Source of the DNA: Methylococcaceae bacterium
Lineage (GTDB): Bacteria > Pseudomonadota > Gammaproteobacteria > Methylococcales > Methylococcaceae
DNA length: 39,731 nucleotides
Direction of reading: 5' to 3'
Assembly (NCBI GenBank): GCA_902810705.1
Contig: CADDYU010000021.1
Span: 1 to 39,731 of the forward strand
Part shown: piece by piece, positions 8,918 through 17,248 of the stretch
How positions within the stretch are numbered: position 1 is the stretch's first letter
Layout: each line of letters begins with the position of its first letter
Made by a program: the position numbers and the translations under genes
Notes under the pieces: generated by a model
Told to the model about the DNA's origin: nothing
The model's database searches: none
The model's input: the letters and a program-made list of their open reading frames with translations, nothing else

Positions 8918-8986
8918 GCCGAAAGCCGGAATTTTGCCGGGCGATTGAGCCCTAGCGCCCCGCGGCGTTTCGCGGGCTTGGATTGT

Positions 8987-9673
8987 TCAGTCCGCCGTTT
9001 TCCTCCGCGCCACGATCACGCCGTCGCGCGTTGGGTTGACGAACGCGTCGAACTCCGGGTCCCCGAAGATCAAACGGTTGTGCTCCAGGATGGCTTCCGT
9101 CCAGCCGGGCACAATGTCGACCGGATTTTCGACGGCCACCCTCCCGTGCCAGAGCACGTTATCGGCGATATAAAGGCCGCCCGGCCGGATACGATCGCGG
9201 GCCAGACGCCAGACCTCGGGATAATCGCCCTTGTCCACGTCGTTGTAGCAGATGTCGAAGTCGCCGGAAGTGGCGCGGAACACCTCCTGAGCCCGGCCGA
9301 CCTGGAACTCCAGCCGTTCCCAGAGTCCTGCGGGCCGTAGAAAATATTCCGCCTTGGCCGCGTTATCGGCGTCGCCGTCGGTGCATAGCACTCGACCCTC
9401 GGATCCAACCGCCTGGGCGAACCAATAGGCCGAGTAACCGTATCCGCTACCGAACTCGAATACCCGCCGAGCGCCGACGCTAAGCGCCATGGCCTTGAGG
9501 AACATGCCGCACAGACGGCCAATGATGGGGAAATTGAGCCGAGCGGCCAACTGTTCCATTTCCAGCAGAATCGGGCTGTCGGTGTTGGCCGCCAAGCCTC
9601 CTAAATAAGCTTCGATGGCCGGATGCACCGGGACGAGTACGGTGGGATTGTGGGTGGTGGCAGAAATGCTCAT
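8987..9673 (-). CDS. SAM-dependent O-methyltransferase (class I, family 3 type)
   Basis: The 228-residue product is a class I methyltransferase resembling the caffeoyl-CoA/catechol O-methyltransferase group. SAM motif I is FEFGSGYGYSAYWFAQ (about residue 71). An acidic SAM-ribose region is VLCTDGDADNAAKAEYF, and the metal-binding-type segment is ICYNDVDKGDYPEVW, followed by RPGGLYIADNVLWHGRV. The natural substrate is not evident. ATG 9673 is preceded by AAGGAGGG at a good distance. A TATAAT at 9715-9720 on the minus strand could be its -10 box. It reads in the same direction as ackA, 69 bp away, so some co-transcription is possible. Confidence 0.85.
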   Translation of the reverse strand: MSISATTHNPTVLVPVHPAIEAYLGGLAANTDSPILLEMEQLAARLNFPIIGRLCGMFLKAMALSVGARRVFEFGSGYGYSAYWFAQAVGSEGRVLCTDGDADNAAKAEYFLRPAGLWERLEFQVGRAQEVFRATSGDFDICYNDVDKGDYPEVWRLARDRIRPGGLYIADNVLWHGRVAVENPVDIVPGWTEAILEHNRLIFGDPEFDAFVNPTRDGVIVARRKTAD

Positions 9674-10023
9674 AAGCCCTCCTTGGGATGGACATGGATG
9701 CCGAAGCCATAAGGATTATACGGGAGCGGCGGACTTTATCTTATTACGCTGTACCGAGTTGAGCGGTCGCTCTAATTCTTAATTCTGTTTCTTACGCAAT
9801 TAGTGCCCGGCCGAACCGTCAAATTCCCTCTCAAAACGGGACACATCCCAGCAGCCGGCATTGGCCTGCGAGAAGCTTGTCAATTTTCAATTTCAAACAA
9901 TGTATACAGCCGTCGGGAGCCTGCAATTTTCCCACATGAGGCGATTCCGCGTTGGCATCTGGACACGGCTGAGCCTCTGGCGGATACTTGCGCGCCATTT
10001 CCCCCTTACAACGGAGATTGACC
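9674..10023. other. Intergenic region between divergent methyltransferase and fabI genes
   Basis: This 350-bp gap holds the putative minus-strand -10 box at 9715-9720. On the plus strand, AT-rich sequence around 9885-9915 (ttgtca at 9887, tatacag near 9904) is the likely fabI promoter zone, but its spacing is poor and I do not call it. Nothing else was seen. Confidence 0.35.
9715..9720 (-). promoter_or_regulatory. Putative -10 box (TATAAT) for the O-methyltransferase gene
   Basis: Read on the minus strand this is a perfect TATAAT, 41 nt upstream of the ATG at 9673. No good -35 hexamer was found 16-18 bp upstream, so the call rests on the -10 alone. Confidence 0.35.
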
Positions 10024-10806
10024 ATGGGTTTCCTGCAGAACAAGCGCGCTCTGATCGTAGGCATCGCCAGCAACCGCTCCATCGCCTACGGCATCGCCGA
10101 AGCCATGGCCCGGGAAGGCGCCGAAATTGCGCTCACTTACCAGAACGAGAAACTTAGGGAGCGGGTGGAAAAGCTGGCCGAGGACTTCGGCGCCAAGATC
10201 GTGCTGCCCTGCGACGTCGTGAGCGACGCGGAGATCGACGCCTTGTTCAGCGAACTCGGCAGGCACTGGGATGGTCTGGATGTCATTGTCCATTCGGTCG
10301 CCTTCGCCCCGCGCGAGGCGCTAGAAGGCGATTATGTCGAGGCGGTCACCCGCGAGAACTTTCGAATCGCCCACGATGTGAGCTCCTACAGCTTCACCGC
10401 CCTCGCCAAAGCTGGTCGCCAGCTCCTGGCAGGCCGGAGGGGCGCGCTGCTGACCCTGAGCTATCTCGGCGCTCAGCGAGCCATTCCCAATTACAACGTC
10501 ATGGGCGTCGCCAAGGCCAGCCTGGAGGCCAATGTCCGCTACATGGCCGCGGCCCTTGGCCCCGAGGGCATTCGCGTCAACGCCATTTCCGCCGGTCCCA
10601 TCCGCACTCTCGCCGCCTCCGGAATCGCCAATTTCCGCGAGATGCTGGCAAAGGGCGAGCAAGCCGCGCCGCTCCGCAAGAACGTCACCATCGAGGAAGT
10701 CGGCAACGCCGCGGCGTTTCTCTGCTCCGATCTCGCTTCGGGCATCACCGGGGAAATCCTCTACGTCGATGGAGGATACAACATCGTTGGGCTGGTCGGC
10801 GCCTGA
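10024..10806 (+). CDS. fabI: Enoyl-[acyl-carrier-protein] reductase (NADH)
   Basis: FabI performs the last reduction of each fatty-acid elongation cycle. The 260-residue product matches E. coli FabI in length and layout. The nucleotide-binding start is [20 protein letters not shown], the D-V motif is LPCDVVSD, and [13 protein letters not shown] follows. The active-site residues are Tyr147 (LSYLGAQ), Tyr157 and Lys164 ([20 protein letters not shown]), and the tail is [16 protein letters not shown] and [13 protein letters not shown] 10024 ([13 protein letters not shown]) follows CGGAGATTGACC; the frame is open 12 codons further upstream, but the homology begins at MGFL. It is transcribed alone, followed 220 bp later by trkH in the same direction. 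Confidence 0.95.
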   Translation: MGFLQNKRALIVGIASNRSIAYGIAEAMAREGAEIALTYQNEKLRERVEKLAEDFGAKIVLPCDVVSDAEIDALFSELGRHWDGLDVIVHSVAFAPREALEGDYVEAVTRENFRIAHDVSSYSFTALAKAGRQLLAGRRGALLTLSYLGAQRAIPNYNVMGVAKASLEANVRYMAAALGPEGIRVNAISAGPIRTLAASGIANFREMLAKGEQAAPLRKNVTIEEVGNAAAFLCSDLASGITGEILYVDGGYNIVGLVGA

Positions 10807-11026
10807 TCGCGCGGGCCAGGCTCAGCCTGTTTCCAGCCTAAGACACCACTCTCCACGCGGTGGCGAGTCGCGGAATGAGGCTGCCCCGCACAAACCCACT
10901 GATGTAATCCCAGCGAACGGAAGCAATTTATTTTAAATCTGACTCTGCCTATTTTTCGTACAATTCGCGCAGTCAAGCCGCCGCTGCCCGGTTCCGCCAA
11001 TTCCAGGATTTCGATGCCCCTCAACA

Positions 11027-12484
11027 ATGATTAGGCTGCTGTCGCTCGCCCGAGTCTTCGGATTGATGCTGATGGTTTTCAGCGTGACCTATATCCTGCC
11101 GATTTTAACGTCGGTCATCTTCCGTGACGGGACCTTGACGCTGTTTTTGGAGGATATGCTATTCACGCTGAGCGCGGGCGCCTTGCTGTGGCTGGCGACT
11201 CGCAGGTTCGAGCAAGAACTCAAGGCCAAGGAAGGCTTTCTGTTGGTCGTTGTAACATGGGTGGGAATCGCGGCTTTCGCCACCTTTCCCTTGATGTCCG
11301 ATCTCGACAATCTGTCGTTTACCGATGCCTACTTCGAGACCATGTCCGGGCTCACGACCACGGGCGGCACGGTGCTGGCGGGGCTGGACCAGCTGCCGGC
11401 CGCCATCAATCTTTGGCGGCACGAACTCAATTGGCTGGGCGGCATGGGCATCATCGTCTTGGCCGTGGCGATTCTGCCGGTGCTCGGCATCGGCGGACGG
11501 CAGCTGTTCATGGCCGAGACACCGGGCCCTATGAAGGAGAGCAAGCTGACGCCGCGCATCACCGAGACCGCGAAAAACCTCTGGTTGGTCTACGCCGGCA
11601 TCACCGCCGTTTGCATCGTGGCCCTGCGCTATGCCGGAATGAGTTGGCTCGACGCGATTTGCCACGCCTTCTCCACCATGGGCCTGGGCGGCTTTTCCAC
11701 CCACGACGCCAACATCGGCTACTTCGATTCGCCCGCCATCGAAGGGGTGCTGATGGTGTTCATGCTGCTCGCGGGCATGAACTTCGCCACGCATTTTCTG
11801 GCAATCCGGAGCAAGGGTCTTGGACCCTACAGCCATGACATCGAGGCGGCGCCTTACCTGATCCTGCTCCTCAGCAGTTGCTTGGGCATCGGCTTGTATT
11901 TGTGGGTAAAGGGGGCCTATGCCGATTTTTGGACGGCCTTGCGTCATGCCAGCTTCAACCTGATCTCCATCGCCACGGATTGCGGGTTTAGCAGTGTCGA
12001 TTTCAATCTTTGGCCGATTTTTGCACCCTTGTGGATGCTGTTCCTAAGCTGCATTTCCGTCTGCACCGGCTCAACCGGCGGCGGCATCAAGATGATGCGG
12101 ACCTTGATCCTGGTCAAGCAGAGTCAGCTGCAGATGTTTATGCTGGCCCATCCCACGGCCGTCAACCCGCTCAAGCTCGGCGGCATCGTCATCCCCTCGA
12201 GCATCATTCTCTCGATACTGGGCTTCATTTTCGTCTATTTCATGAGCGTCGTGAGCCTGACCCTGATCCTGGTGATCAGCGGCCTGGACTTCATCTCGTC
12301 CTTTTCCGCCATTGTCGCCTGCATCAACAACGCGGGGCCAGGGCTGGCGCAAGTGGGCCCCGCCGCCAATTTCGCCGGCCTGACGGACTTTCAGACATGG
12401 ATATGCACCTTAGCCATGTTTCTCGGCCGCATCGAGATATTCACCGCGCTTATTCTATTTACGCCCGCCTATTGGCGGCGCTAA
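11027..12484 (+). CDS. trkH: Trk-type potassium uptake channel protein
   Basis: TrkH is the inner-membrane, ion-conducting subunit of the Trk potassium uptake system; it works with the NAD-binding TrkA, not encoded here. The 485-residue product follows E. coli TrkH closely over its whole length. Recognisable blocks are YILPILTSVIFRDG, the first selectivity-filter loop FETMSGLTTTGGTVL, WLGGMGIIVLAVAILPVLG, AETPGPMKESKLTPRI, GGFSTHDANIGYFDSP, CTGSTGGGIKMMRTL, INNAGPGL and the C-terminal MFLGRIEIFTALILFTPAYWR. The filter glycines in the four pore loops are present. ATG 11027 matches the family start, but there is no strong ribosome binding site. It is convergent with the PEBP-like gene, 15 bp apart. 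Confidence 0.93.
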   Translation: MIRLLSLARVFGLMLMVFSVTYILPILTSVIFRDGTLTLFLEDMLFTLSAGALLWLATRRFEQELKAKEGFLLVVVTWVGIAAFATFPLMSDLDNLSFTDAYFETMSGLTTTGGTVLAGLDQLPAAINLWRHELNWLGGMGIIVLAVAILPVLGIGGRQLFMAETPGPMKESKLTPRITETAKNLWLVYAGITAVCIVALRYAGMSWLDAICHAFSTMGLGGFSTHDANIGYFDSPAIEGVLMVFMLLAGMNFATHFLAIRSKGLGPYSHDIEAAPYLILLLSSCLGIGLYLWVKGAYADFWTALRHASFNLISIATDCGFSSVDFNLWPIFAPLWMLFLSCISVCTGSTGGGIKMMRTLILVKQSQLQMFMLAHPTAVNPLKLGGIVIPSSIILSILGFIFVYFMSVVSLTLILVISGLDFISSFSAIVACINNAGPGLAQVGPAANFAGLTDFQTWICTLAMFLGRIEIFTALILFTPAYWRR

Positions 12485-12499
12485 GCTGGTCCGAAGTTC

Positions 12500-13057
12500 C
12501 TAAGGATGGCGCTGGTAAAGTCCGATCAAGCGCGCTTCCGCCAAAATGTGGCCTTGCATGGCCTGCTCGAGACGGGCCTTGTCGGGCCGCTTGAGATCGG
12601 GCAGCACGGTATCCAGCGCATAGAGCTTATGGATATAGCGGTGACGGCCGATGGGCGGACAGGGGCCGCCGTAGCCGGTCCGTTTCCAGTCGTTGAGCCC
12701 TTCCGCCGCGCCAGATGGCAAGGTGGCCGCTTCGGGAAGCCCCGCCAGCGTCGGCGGGAGGTTATAGAGCACCCAATGGACCCAGGTTCTCTTGGGAGCC
12801 GCGGGATCGGGCGCGTCGGGATCATCGACGATCAGAGCCAGGCTCTGGGTGCCTTCAGGAAGGTCACTCCAGGCCAGCGGTGGGGAAATATCCTGGCCAT
12901 CGCAGGTAAAACGAGACGGAATATCGCCATTGGAAGAAAACGCTGAAGATTCGAGTTTCATGGCTTGCCCTCCTTGGGACCCAGGGGTAAAAAGGCCGCT
13001 CAAGGTTAGCAATCCCGCCGCCAACAACCCCCATAACCCTAATCTAGACAACTGCAT
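12500..13057 (-). CDS. YbhB/YbcL-family PEBP-like (Raf kinase inhibitor-like) protein, secreted
   Basis: The product is a phosphatidylethanolamine-binding-protein fold of the YbhB/YbcL type. From the ATG at 13057 it has 185 residues: a signal peptide (MQLSRLGLWGLLAAGLLTLSG), then the PEBP core with MKLESSAFSSNGDIPSRFTC, VDDPDAPD, WVHWVLYNLPP, GYGGPCPPIGRHRYIHKLYA and the C-terminal LYQRHP. GGGAGGGC precedes ATG 13057. A second in-frame ATG at 12961 (start of MKLESSAF) also has a strong AAGGAGGG site just upstream, which would give a 153-residue cytoplasmic form without the signal. The gene is last in a same-strand run behind the universal stress protein (32-bp gap). The ligand is unknown. Confidence 0.87.
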   Translation of the reverse strand: MQLSRLGLWGLLAAGLLTLSGLFTPGSQGGQAMKLESSAFSSNGDIPSRFTCDGQDISPPLAWSDLPEGTQSLALIVDDPDAPDPAAPKRTWVHWVLYNLPPTLAGLPEAATLPSGAAEGLNDWKRTGYGGPCPPIGRHRYIHKLYALDTVLPDLKRPDKARLEQAMQGHILAEARLIGLYQRHP

Positions 13058-13089
13058 CGGCCTGCCCTCCCTAGCCTGGAGTACCGAAA

Positions 13090-13527
13090 TCAGCCTTTTA
13101 GCCGCACCGCCAGGACATCGCATTCCGCATGGTGGATCACGCTGGATGCCGTGGAGCCGAGCATCAAGGCGATGCCGTGGCGGCCGTGAGATCCCAGCAC
13201 GATCAGATCCGCATTTTGCGCCTTGGCGATCCGGATGATTTCGGTCTTGGGGCTACCGACCTGAACCCAGCGCCGATTTTTCGGAATGGCTAGGCGCTCC
13301 GCCACCCCATCAAGGCGCTGTCTCGCCGCCTCGATCATCTGCTCGGTCAGATCCACATCCAAGGGCACCGTGGGGCCGAACGAGGAATCCACAACCGGAA
13401 GATATTCCACCACATGGATAACACTCAACTCGGCCCGATCCTGCTGCGCCAAATCCTTGGCGCGTTCGATTACCCGCTCGCTGTGCTCGGAAAAATCCAC
13501 CGCTAACAAAATGTGTCGGTAAGCCAC
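13090..13527 (-). CDS. Universal stress protein (UspA family)
   Basis: The 145-residue product is a single Usp domain: N-terminal HILLAVDFSEHSERVIERA, a central VIHVVEYLPVVDSSFG, VGSPKTEIIRIAKAQNADLI, and the C-terminal nucleotide-site-like motif GSHGRHGIALMLGSTASS followed by ECDVLAVRLKG. The spacing in the glycine motif is G-x2-G-x8-G-S, one residue shorter than the classical ATP-binding pattern, so nucleotide binding is likely but not certain. Translation starts at a GTG (13527) because GGAGGTGAA lies just upstream and the residues MAYRHILLAVDFS match the family start. It sits 17 bp after the small membrane protein gene and 32 bp before the PEBP-like gene. Confidence 0.92.
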   Translation of the reverse strand: MAYRHILLAVDFSEHSERVIERAKDLAQQDRAELSVIHVVEYLPVVDSSFGPTVPLDVDLTEQMIEAARQRLDGVAERLAIPKNRRWVQVGSPKTEIIRIAKAQNADLIVLGSHGRHGIALMLGSTASSVIHHAECDVLAVRLKG

Positions 13528-13544
13528 CCTTCACCTCCACTGCG

Positions 13545-14048
13545 TCATTCGATTGCCGGATAAAAGGTCATCATAATCTTATAGCTCGCGACCGTGTAGG
13601 TCAGGGCGAGCCCGAGTCCCGCGACAAAGGAAATGGAGAGGGCATGGCGAAGAATATGGCCAATCACCGCCATTTGCCAGAGGATCAGGAACAGCAAAGG
13701 AATCGCCACCACCCCTTTGGCGTCGGGCGCTAGCCGCCCCCACATCAACAGAGGCACCGCCACGAGGCTGATCAGCGTATCGGCGCCGAAAACCGCCGTG
13801 GCGGTTTGCAGGAAGCGGGGTCGCTTGCCGGTAAGATAAAGCGCGAGCCACAAAAAGCCGGCCAAAAGCAGAACCCCCGTAACCGATTGCATCAAAGCCT
13901 CGGCCCAACTGACCTCAATCAGGGACATGGCAACGGCGACGACGAGATTGGCGGCGATGGCTAGCCCCAAGAGCAGCGTCGAGGCCGGATTATCCTGCGG
14001 CCCTTTGTTAAAAAGGCAGATGTTCAGAAACAATCGGATCAGCGGCAT
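13545..14048 (-). CDS. Small multi-pass membrane protein, Yip1-like
   Basis: This 167-residue protein has about five hydrophobic segments: residues 23-43 (STLLLGLAIAANLVVAVAM), 52-71, 88-103, 113-131 and 140-158. The N-terminus MPLIRLFLNICLFNKGPQDNP and the pattern of helices resemble Yip1-domain/DUF membrane proteins of proteobacteria, but I recognise no functional motif. ATG 14048 has GGAGG 7-8 nt upstream. It lies 21 bp after the ABC-F gene and 17 bp before the universal stress protein gene, so it is almost certainly co-transcribed with both. Confidence 0.75.
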   Translation of the reverse strand: MPLIRLFLNICLFNKGPQDNPASTLLLGLAIAANLVVAVAMSLIEVSWAEALMQSVTGVLLLAGFLWLALYLTGKRPRFLQTATAVFGADTLISLVAVPLLMWGRLAPDAKGVVAIPLLFLILWQMAVIGHILRHALSISFVAGLGLALTYTVASYKIMMTFYPAIE

Positions 14049-14069
14049 TCCGGGTCCTCCGGCTGAATT

Positions 14070-15971
14070 TTAGTCGCAGCGCGCCTCGGAGTTCGCCTCG
14101 GCCTCAAGAGCTTCGCTGGCCTCCAGCCAGGCGGTTTCCGCTTCCCTGCAGGCTTGTTCGATCTCATCCCTTTCCATCAACAAGCTCTGCAAGTACGGCT
14201 TGGCCTCAACACTATACAAAGCCGGATCGGCGAGCTTAAGTTCCAGGCGCCGCTTCGCCGCGGTCAGTTCTTCCAACGCTGTCTCGGCTTTCTGCTGGGC
14301 CAATCGCCAAGGCCGCCGTACCCGCCGCCGATCCGCCTCGGACCGACGCTGCCGCTTGCGCGAATCGGAAGGCTTGTCCGCGCTCTCCGTCTCCCGCGTC
14401 TGACGGCGCCGAGCGAGCCATTGCCGATAATCGTCGAGATCGCCGGCGAATTTCTCCAAAGCGCCGTCTGCAACGAGCCAGAACTCGTCCGCCACTGTCC
14501 GCAGCAGGTAACGGTCGTGGGAAACCAGCACCAGAGCACCCTGATAATCCTGTAAAGCGAGACTTAGGGCATCCCGGGTGGTGAGGTCGAGATAATTGGT
14601 GGGCTCGTCCAAAAGCAAGAGATTCGGCTTTTGATAAATCAGTAGGGCGAGCGCAAGGCGGGATTTTTCACCGCCTGAAAACGGGGCGATCGGTTCCAAA
14701 GCTCGATCTCCGCTGAAGCCGAAGCTGCCGAGAAAGGCGCGCAAATCCTTTTCGGCCGCTTTCGGGTCGAGGCGCTGGAGATGCTTCAAGGCGCTCTCCT
14801 CGGGCCGCAGTTGCTCGAGCTGATGCTGGGCGAAATAGCCGATCCGAAGATCCTGAGCGGCTAGGCGTTCGCCCGAGAGCGGCATCAAAAGACCCGCCAG
14901 CAGTTTGATCAAGGTGGATTTGCCCGCGCCATTCGGGCCGAGCAGTCCGATGCGGTCGCCGGGATTCACCGTGAGCTTGGCACGGCTCAAAATGGGCGCG
15001 GCGCCATAACCGATCGTGGCCTCGTCCAGCTTTAACAGCGGCGAAGGCCGCTTGTCCGGCGTGAAAAAGGCGAATTCAAAGGGCGAATCGACCTGGGCCT
15101 TGGCGATCAGGGCCATTCTGTCCAGCGCCCTCAAGCGGCTCTGGACTTGACGGGCCTTGGTGGCCTTCGCCCGGAAGCGGTCGACAAAGCCTTGAATGCG
15201 GGCCAATTCCCGCTGCTGGCGGGCGAAGGAGGCCTGCTGCTGGGCTAATCTTTCCGCCCGTCGGGTTTCGAAAGCCGAGTAATTACCCGTATGAAGAACC
15301 GCGGTCCGGTTTTCAAGGTGGAGAATGTGATCGACCAGATCGTCCAGAAAATCCCGGTCATGCGAGATCAGCAGCAAGGTTCCGGGATAATTCGCGAGCC
15401 ATTCCTGCAGCCAGATGATGGCGTCGAGGTCGAGGTGATTGGTGGGCTCGTCGAGCAGCAGCACGTCAGAGCGGCACATCAAGGCTCGGGCGATATTGAG
15501 TCGCATCCGCCAGCCGCCCGAGAACTCCGCCACAGTCCGGTGTTCTTCCCCCGGCGTAAATCCCAGTCCGTGCATGAGGCGCGCCGCGCGGGCCGCCGCC
15601 TCATATCCGCCCACGGCCTCGAGCTTCGCATGGAGATGCCCCAGGGCCATCCCATCGCCCCGGCTTTCCGCCTCTTGCAAAACCGCTTGGATGTCGCGAA
15701 GCTCACGGTCGCCATCCACGACGTAATCCAGCGCGGAATCCTCGCAGGTCGGAGTCTCCTGCGCGACATGAGCGATTTCCAGGCCCGGCGCAATCGAAAC
15801 CTCGCCGGCCTCGGGCGGCAAGTGGCCTAGGATCAGCTCGAACAGGCTGGACTTTCCCGCGCCGTTGGCGCCGGTAATGCCGATCTTATCGCCTTTGTGC
15901 AGGGTAAAGGTAGCATTCTCCAGGAGGAGCCGCGACCCGCGCCGAAGCGTCGCCGATTTGAAATTAATCAT
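14070..15971 (-). CDS. ABC-F family ATPase (YheS-type)
   Basis: The 633-residue soluble protein has two ATPase domains and no membrane segments. The first has Walker A GANGAGKSS (about residue 36), signature FSGGWRMRLNIARAL and Walker B DVLLLDEPTNHLD. The interdomain linker (residues ~240-310) is Arg/Gln-rich, as expected for the ribosome-contacting P-site motif region. The second domain has GPNGAGKSTLIKLL, FSGGEKSRLALALL and LLLLDEPTNYLD. The C-terminus is a charged coiled coil (about 530-630). ABC-F proteins act on ribosomes; the YheS branch also starts M-I-x-F. ATG 15971 (MINFKSATLRRG) matches that start, with GAGG about 11 nt upstream. It is 44 bp downstream of the YcxB-like gene. Confidence 0.9.
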   Translation of the reverse strand: MINFKSATLRRGSRLLLENATFTLHKGDKIGITGANGAGKSSLFELILGHLPPEAGEVSIAPGLEIAHVAQETPTCEDSALDYVVDGDRELRDIQAVLQEAESRGDGMALGHLHAKLEAVGGYEAAARAARLMHGLGFTPGEEHRTVAEFSGGWRMRLNIARALMCRSDVLLLDEPTNHLDLDAIIWLQEWLANYPGTLLLISHDRDFLDDLVDHILHLENRTAVLHTGNYSAFETRRAERLAQQQASFARQQRELARIQGFVDRFRAKATKARQVQSRLRALDRMALIAKAQVDSPFEFAFFTPDKRPSPLLKLDEATIGYGAAPILSRAKLTVNPGDRIGLLGPNGAGKSTLIKLLAGLLMPLSGERLAAQDLRIGYFAQHQLEQLRPEESALKHLQRLDPKAAEKDLRAFLGSFGFSGDRALEPIAPFSGGEKSRLALALLIYQKPNLLLLDEPTNYLDLTTRDALSLALQDYQGALVLVSHDRYLLRTVADEFWLVADGALEKFAGDLDDYRQWLARRRQTRETESADKPSDSRKRQRRSEADRRRVRRPWRLAQQKAETALEELTAAKRRLELKLADPALYSVEAKPYLQSLLMERDEIEQACREAETAWLEASEALEAEANSEARCD

Positions 15972-16015
15972 GGAATTCGCGCCTCGGGAGAAAGCATCAA
16001 GCGCCCCTCCCGAGT

Positions 16016-16537
16016 TCAGGAGGCTTGCTCGATGCATTTATCCGCATCTTTAAGAAACTCGCGCACATTTCCAGTCTTCACAGTCGCCCGCGGAATAATC
16101 AGCGCCGTATCCAGACCTACGAATACGAAGGCGTACCGCTTGGTCGCCTCGATCCGCAGAATATCCGCCCACTTGACCCGTGATTCCCCTTGCTGGCTGA
16201 TTTCCACGAGTGCATTCGGCTCGACGCGCAACTTATAAGCGCCCAGGATGCCGGCCTTTTCTTGTTCCGAATACATTTTTCGGATTTGCCGACGCGCGCT
16301 CCATTTAATATAGAGAGGCGCCAGAACGCCCCAAGCAGCCGCAGTCGCGCCTACATACATCGCAGAAAGGGTATCCTGGTAATAAAACCATAAAAACAGG
16401 GCGATCAGCACCAAAATGCCGGGAACGGTTCCCTGATGGCGGCGCAGAATCTTCTGCAAGCCCTCGGAGCTCTGCAACTGGTGCTCATTGAACGCGATTA
16501 AATCCTGCTCGCGCACTTCATATTCAATTTCACTCAT
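16016..16537 (-). CDS. YcxB-like membrane protein
   Basis: The 173-residue product starts with a soluble YEVREQDLIAFNEHQL segment typical of YcxB-like proteins. It has two membrane helices (about residues 40-57, VPGILVLIALFLWFYY, and 60-78) and a C-terminal soluble domain with EISQQGESRVKWADILRIEATKRYAFVFV and ALIIPRATV. The family's function is not known. ATG 16537 is preceded by an AT-rich stretch without a clear ribosome binding site. It is the first gene of the minus-strand run continuing with the ABC-F ATPase. Confidence 0.8.
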   Translation of the reverse strand: MSEIEYEVREQDLIAFNEHQLQSSEGLQKILRRHQGTVPGILVLIALFLWFYYQDTLSAMYVGATAAAWGVLAPLYIKWSARRQIRKMYSEQEKAGILGAYKLRVEPNALVEISQQGESRVKWADILRIEATKRYAFVFVGLDTALIIPRATVKTGNVREFLKDADKCIEQAS

Positions 16538-16987
16538 AAAAAATCAAGTACAAAAGGGTTTAAACGAATTTGCCATCCATGGAATCCTCAGCTGAGGCAG
16601 GCCCGCTGGGCGGCTAGTATACGCAATCCTGATTCGCTTGACCTTGGCCAATCTGTCCCTCGTCAGCCAAAGGCCGTGGGGAAAAAGATTAATACCTTTA
16701 GTGACATCGCCCATCCGCCGACGAGCCGGTCCTCGGAAGCGGTTCTATCGGTTTCGAACGGTAAAGGAATCGCTCTACCGATGAGCTTTCTCCTCGCAAA
16801 AGATCGAGGCTCGAACGCGCCGCTCTGGGTCTTGATAAATGGCTAAGAACGGAGAGATCCGAGATTTAGAAGCCAGTAGCCGATAAGGACTGGATGGAAG
16901 CGCCAGGCGATTGCCGCATGAGAATATAGTTGATAATCGTTCTCGTTTTTACTAAGATAAAACCATAGTTGGCAATTCGGTTTCCCT
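16538..16987. other. Intergenic region between divergent ycxB-like gene and bfd
   Basis: This 450-bp gap carries a Fur-like site near 16932, listed separately, and must contain both promoters. A stretch on the minus strand around 16740-16800 resembles a tRNA D-arm (gctcatcggtagagc), but no cloverleaf forms. No protein-coding frame is supported. Confidence 0.4.
16932..16944 (+). promoter_or_regulatory. Fur-box-like operator upstream of bfd
   Basis: gataatcgttctc matches 11 of 13 positions of the right-hand part of the Fur consensus (GATAATCATTATC). It lies 44 bp upstream of the bfd start in an AT-rich promoter zone. The left-most hexamer of the 19-bp consensus is poorly conserved. Iron control of a Bfd-type ferredoxin is known from other gammaproteobacteria, which supports the call. 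Confidence 0.5.
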
Positions 16988-17248
16988 ATGTACATCTGCA
17001 TCTGTAAAAACGTTACCGACGGACAGATTCGGAAGGCCGTTAGAGAAAAAGGCGTTCACAACCTGCGCGGGCTACGGAAAGAGCTCGGCGCCTGTGATCA
17101 GTGCGGCAAATGCGCGCCGGAGGCTCGGCAGATCATCAAGGATTGCTTACACCATTCTGTTCATTTGGAAACTCATCCTGTGTCCACCGCCCTGGCCGCG
17201 ATGGCGGGTCCTTTAACCGAGCGCGCTGTTGTCGCCGGAAATTGGTGA
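16988..17248 (+). CDS. bfd: Bacterioferritin-associated ferredoxin
   Basis: Bfd is a small [2Fe-2S] protein that docks to bacterioferritin and passes electrons to release stored iron. The 86-residue product has the four expected ligands in the Bfd spacing: Cys4 and Cys6 (MYICICKNVTD) and Cys39 and Cys42 (CDQCGKCA). The typical QIRKAVREKG helix lies between them. An additional Cys36 precedes the second pair. Length is above the usual 64-70 residues because of a C-terminal extension of about 25 residues. A Fur-like site is 44 bp upstream. No bacterioferritin gene is adjacent. Confidence 0.88.
   Translation: MYICICKNVTDGQIRKAVREKGVHNLRGLRKELGACDQCGKCAPEARQIIKDCLHHSVHLETHPVSTALAAMAGPLTERAVVAGNW

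Noticed and set aside
16676..16712. Short similarity to a 16S rRNA variable region (gattaatacctttagtgaca)
   Set aside because: About 20 bp only, with no neighbouring rRNA sequence.
16735..16810. tRNA-like segment on the minus strand (gctcatcggtagagc D-arm, ttcgaaa)
   Set aside because: No anticodon stem or acceptor pairing can be formed; at most a decayed tRNA fragment.
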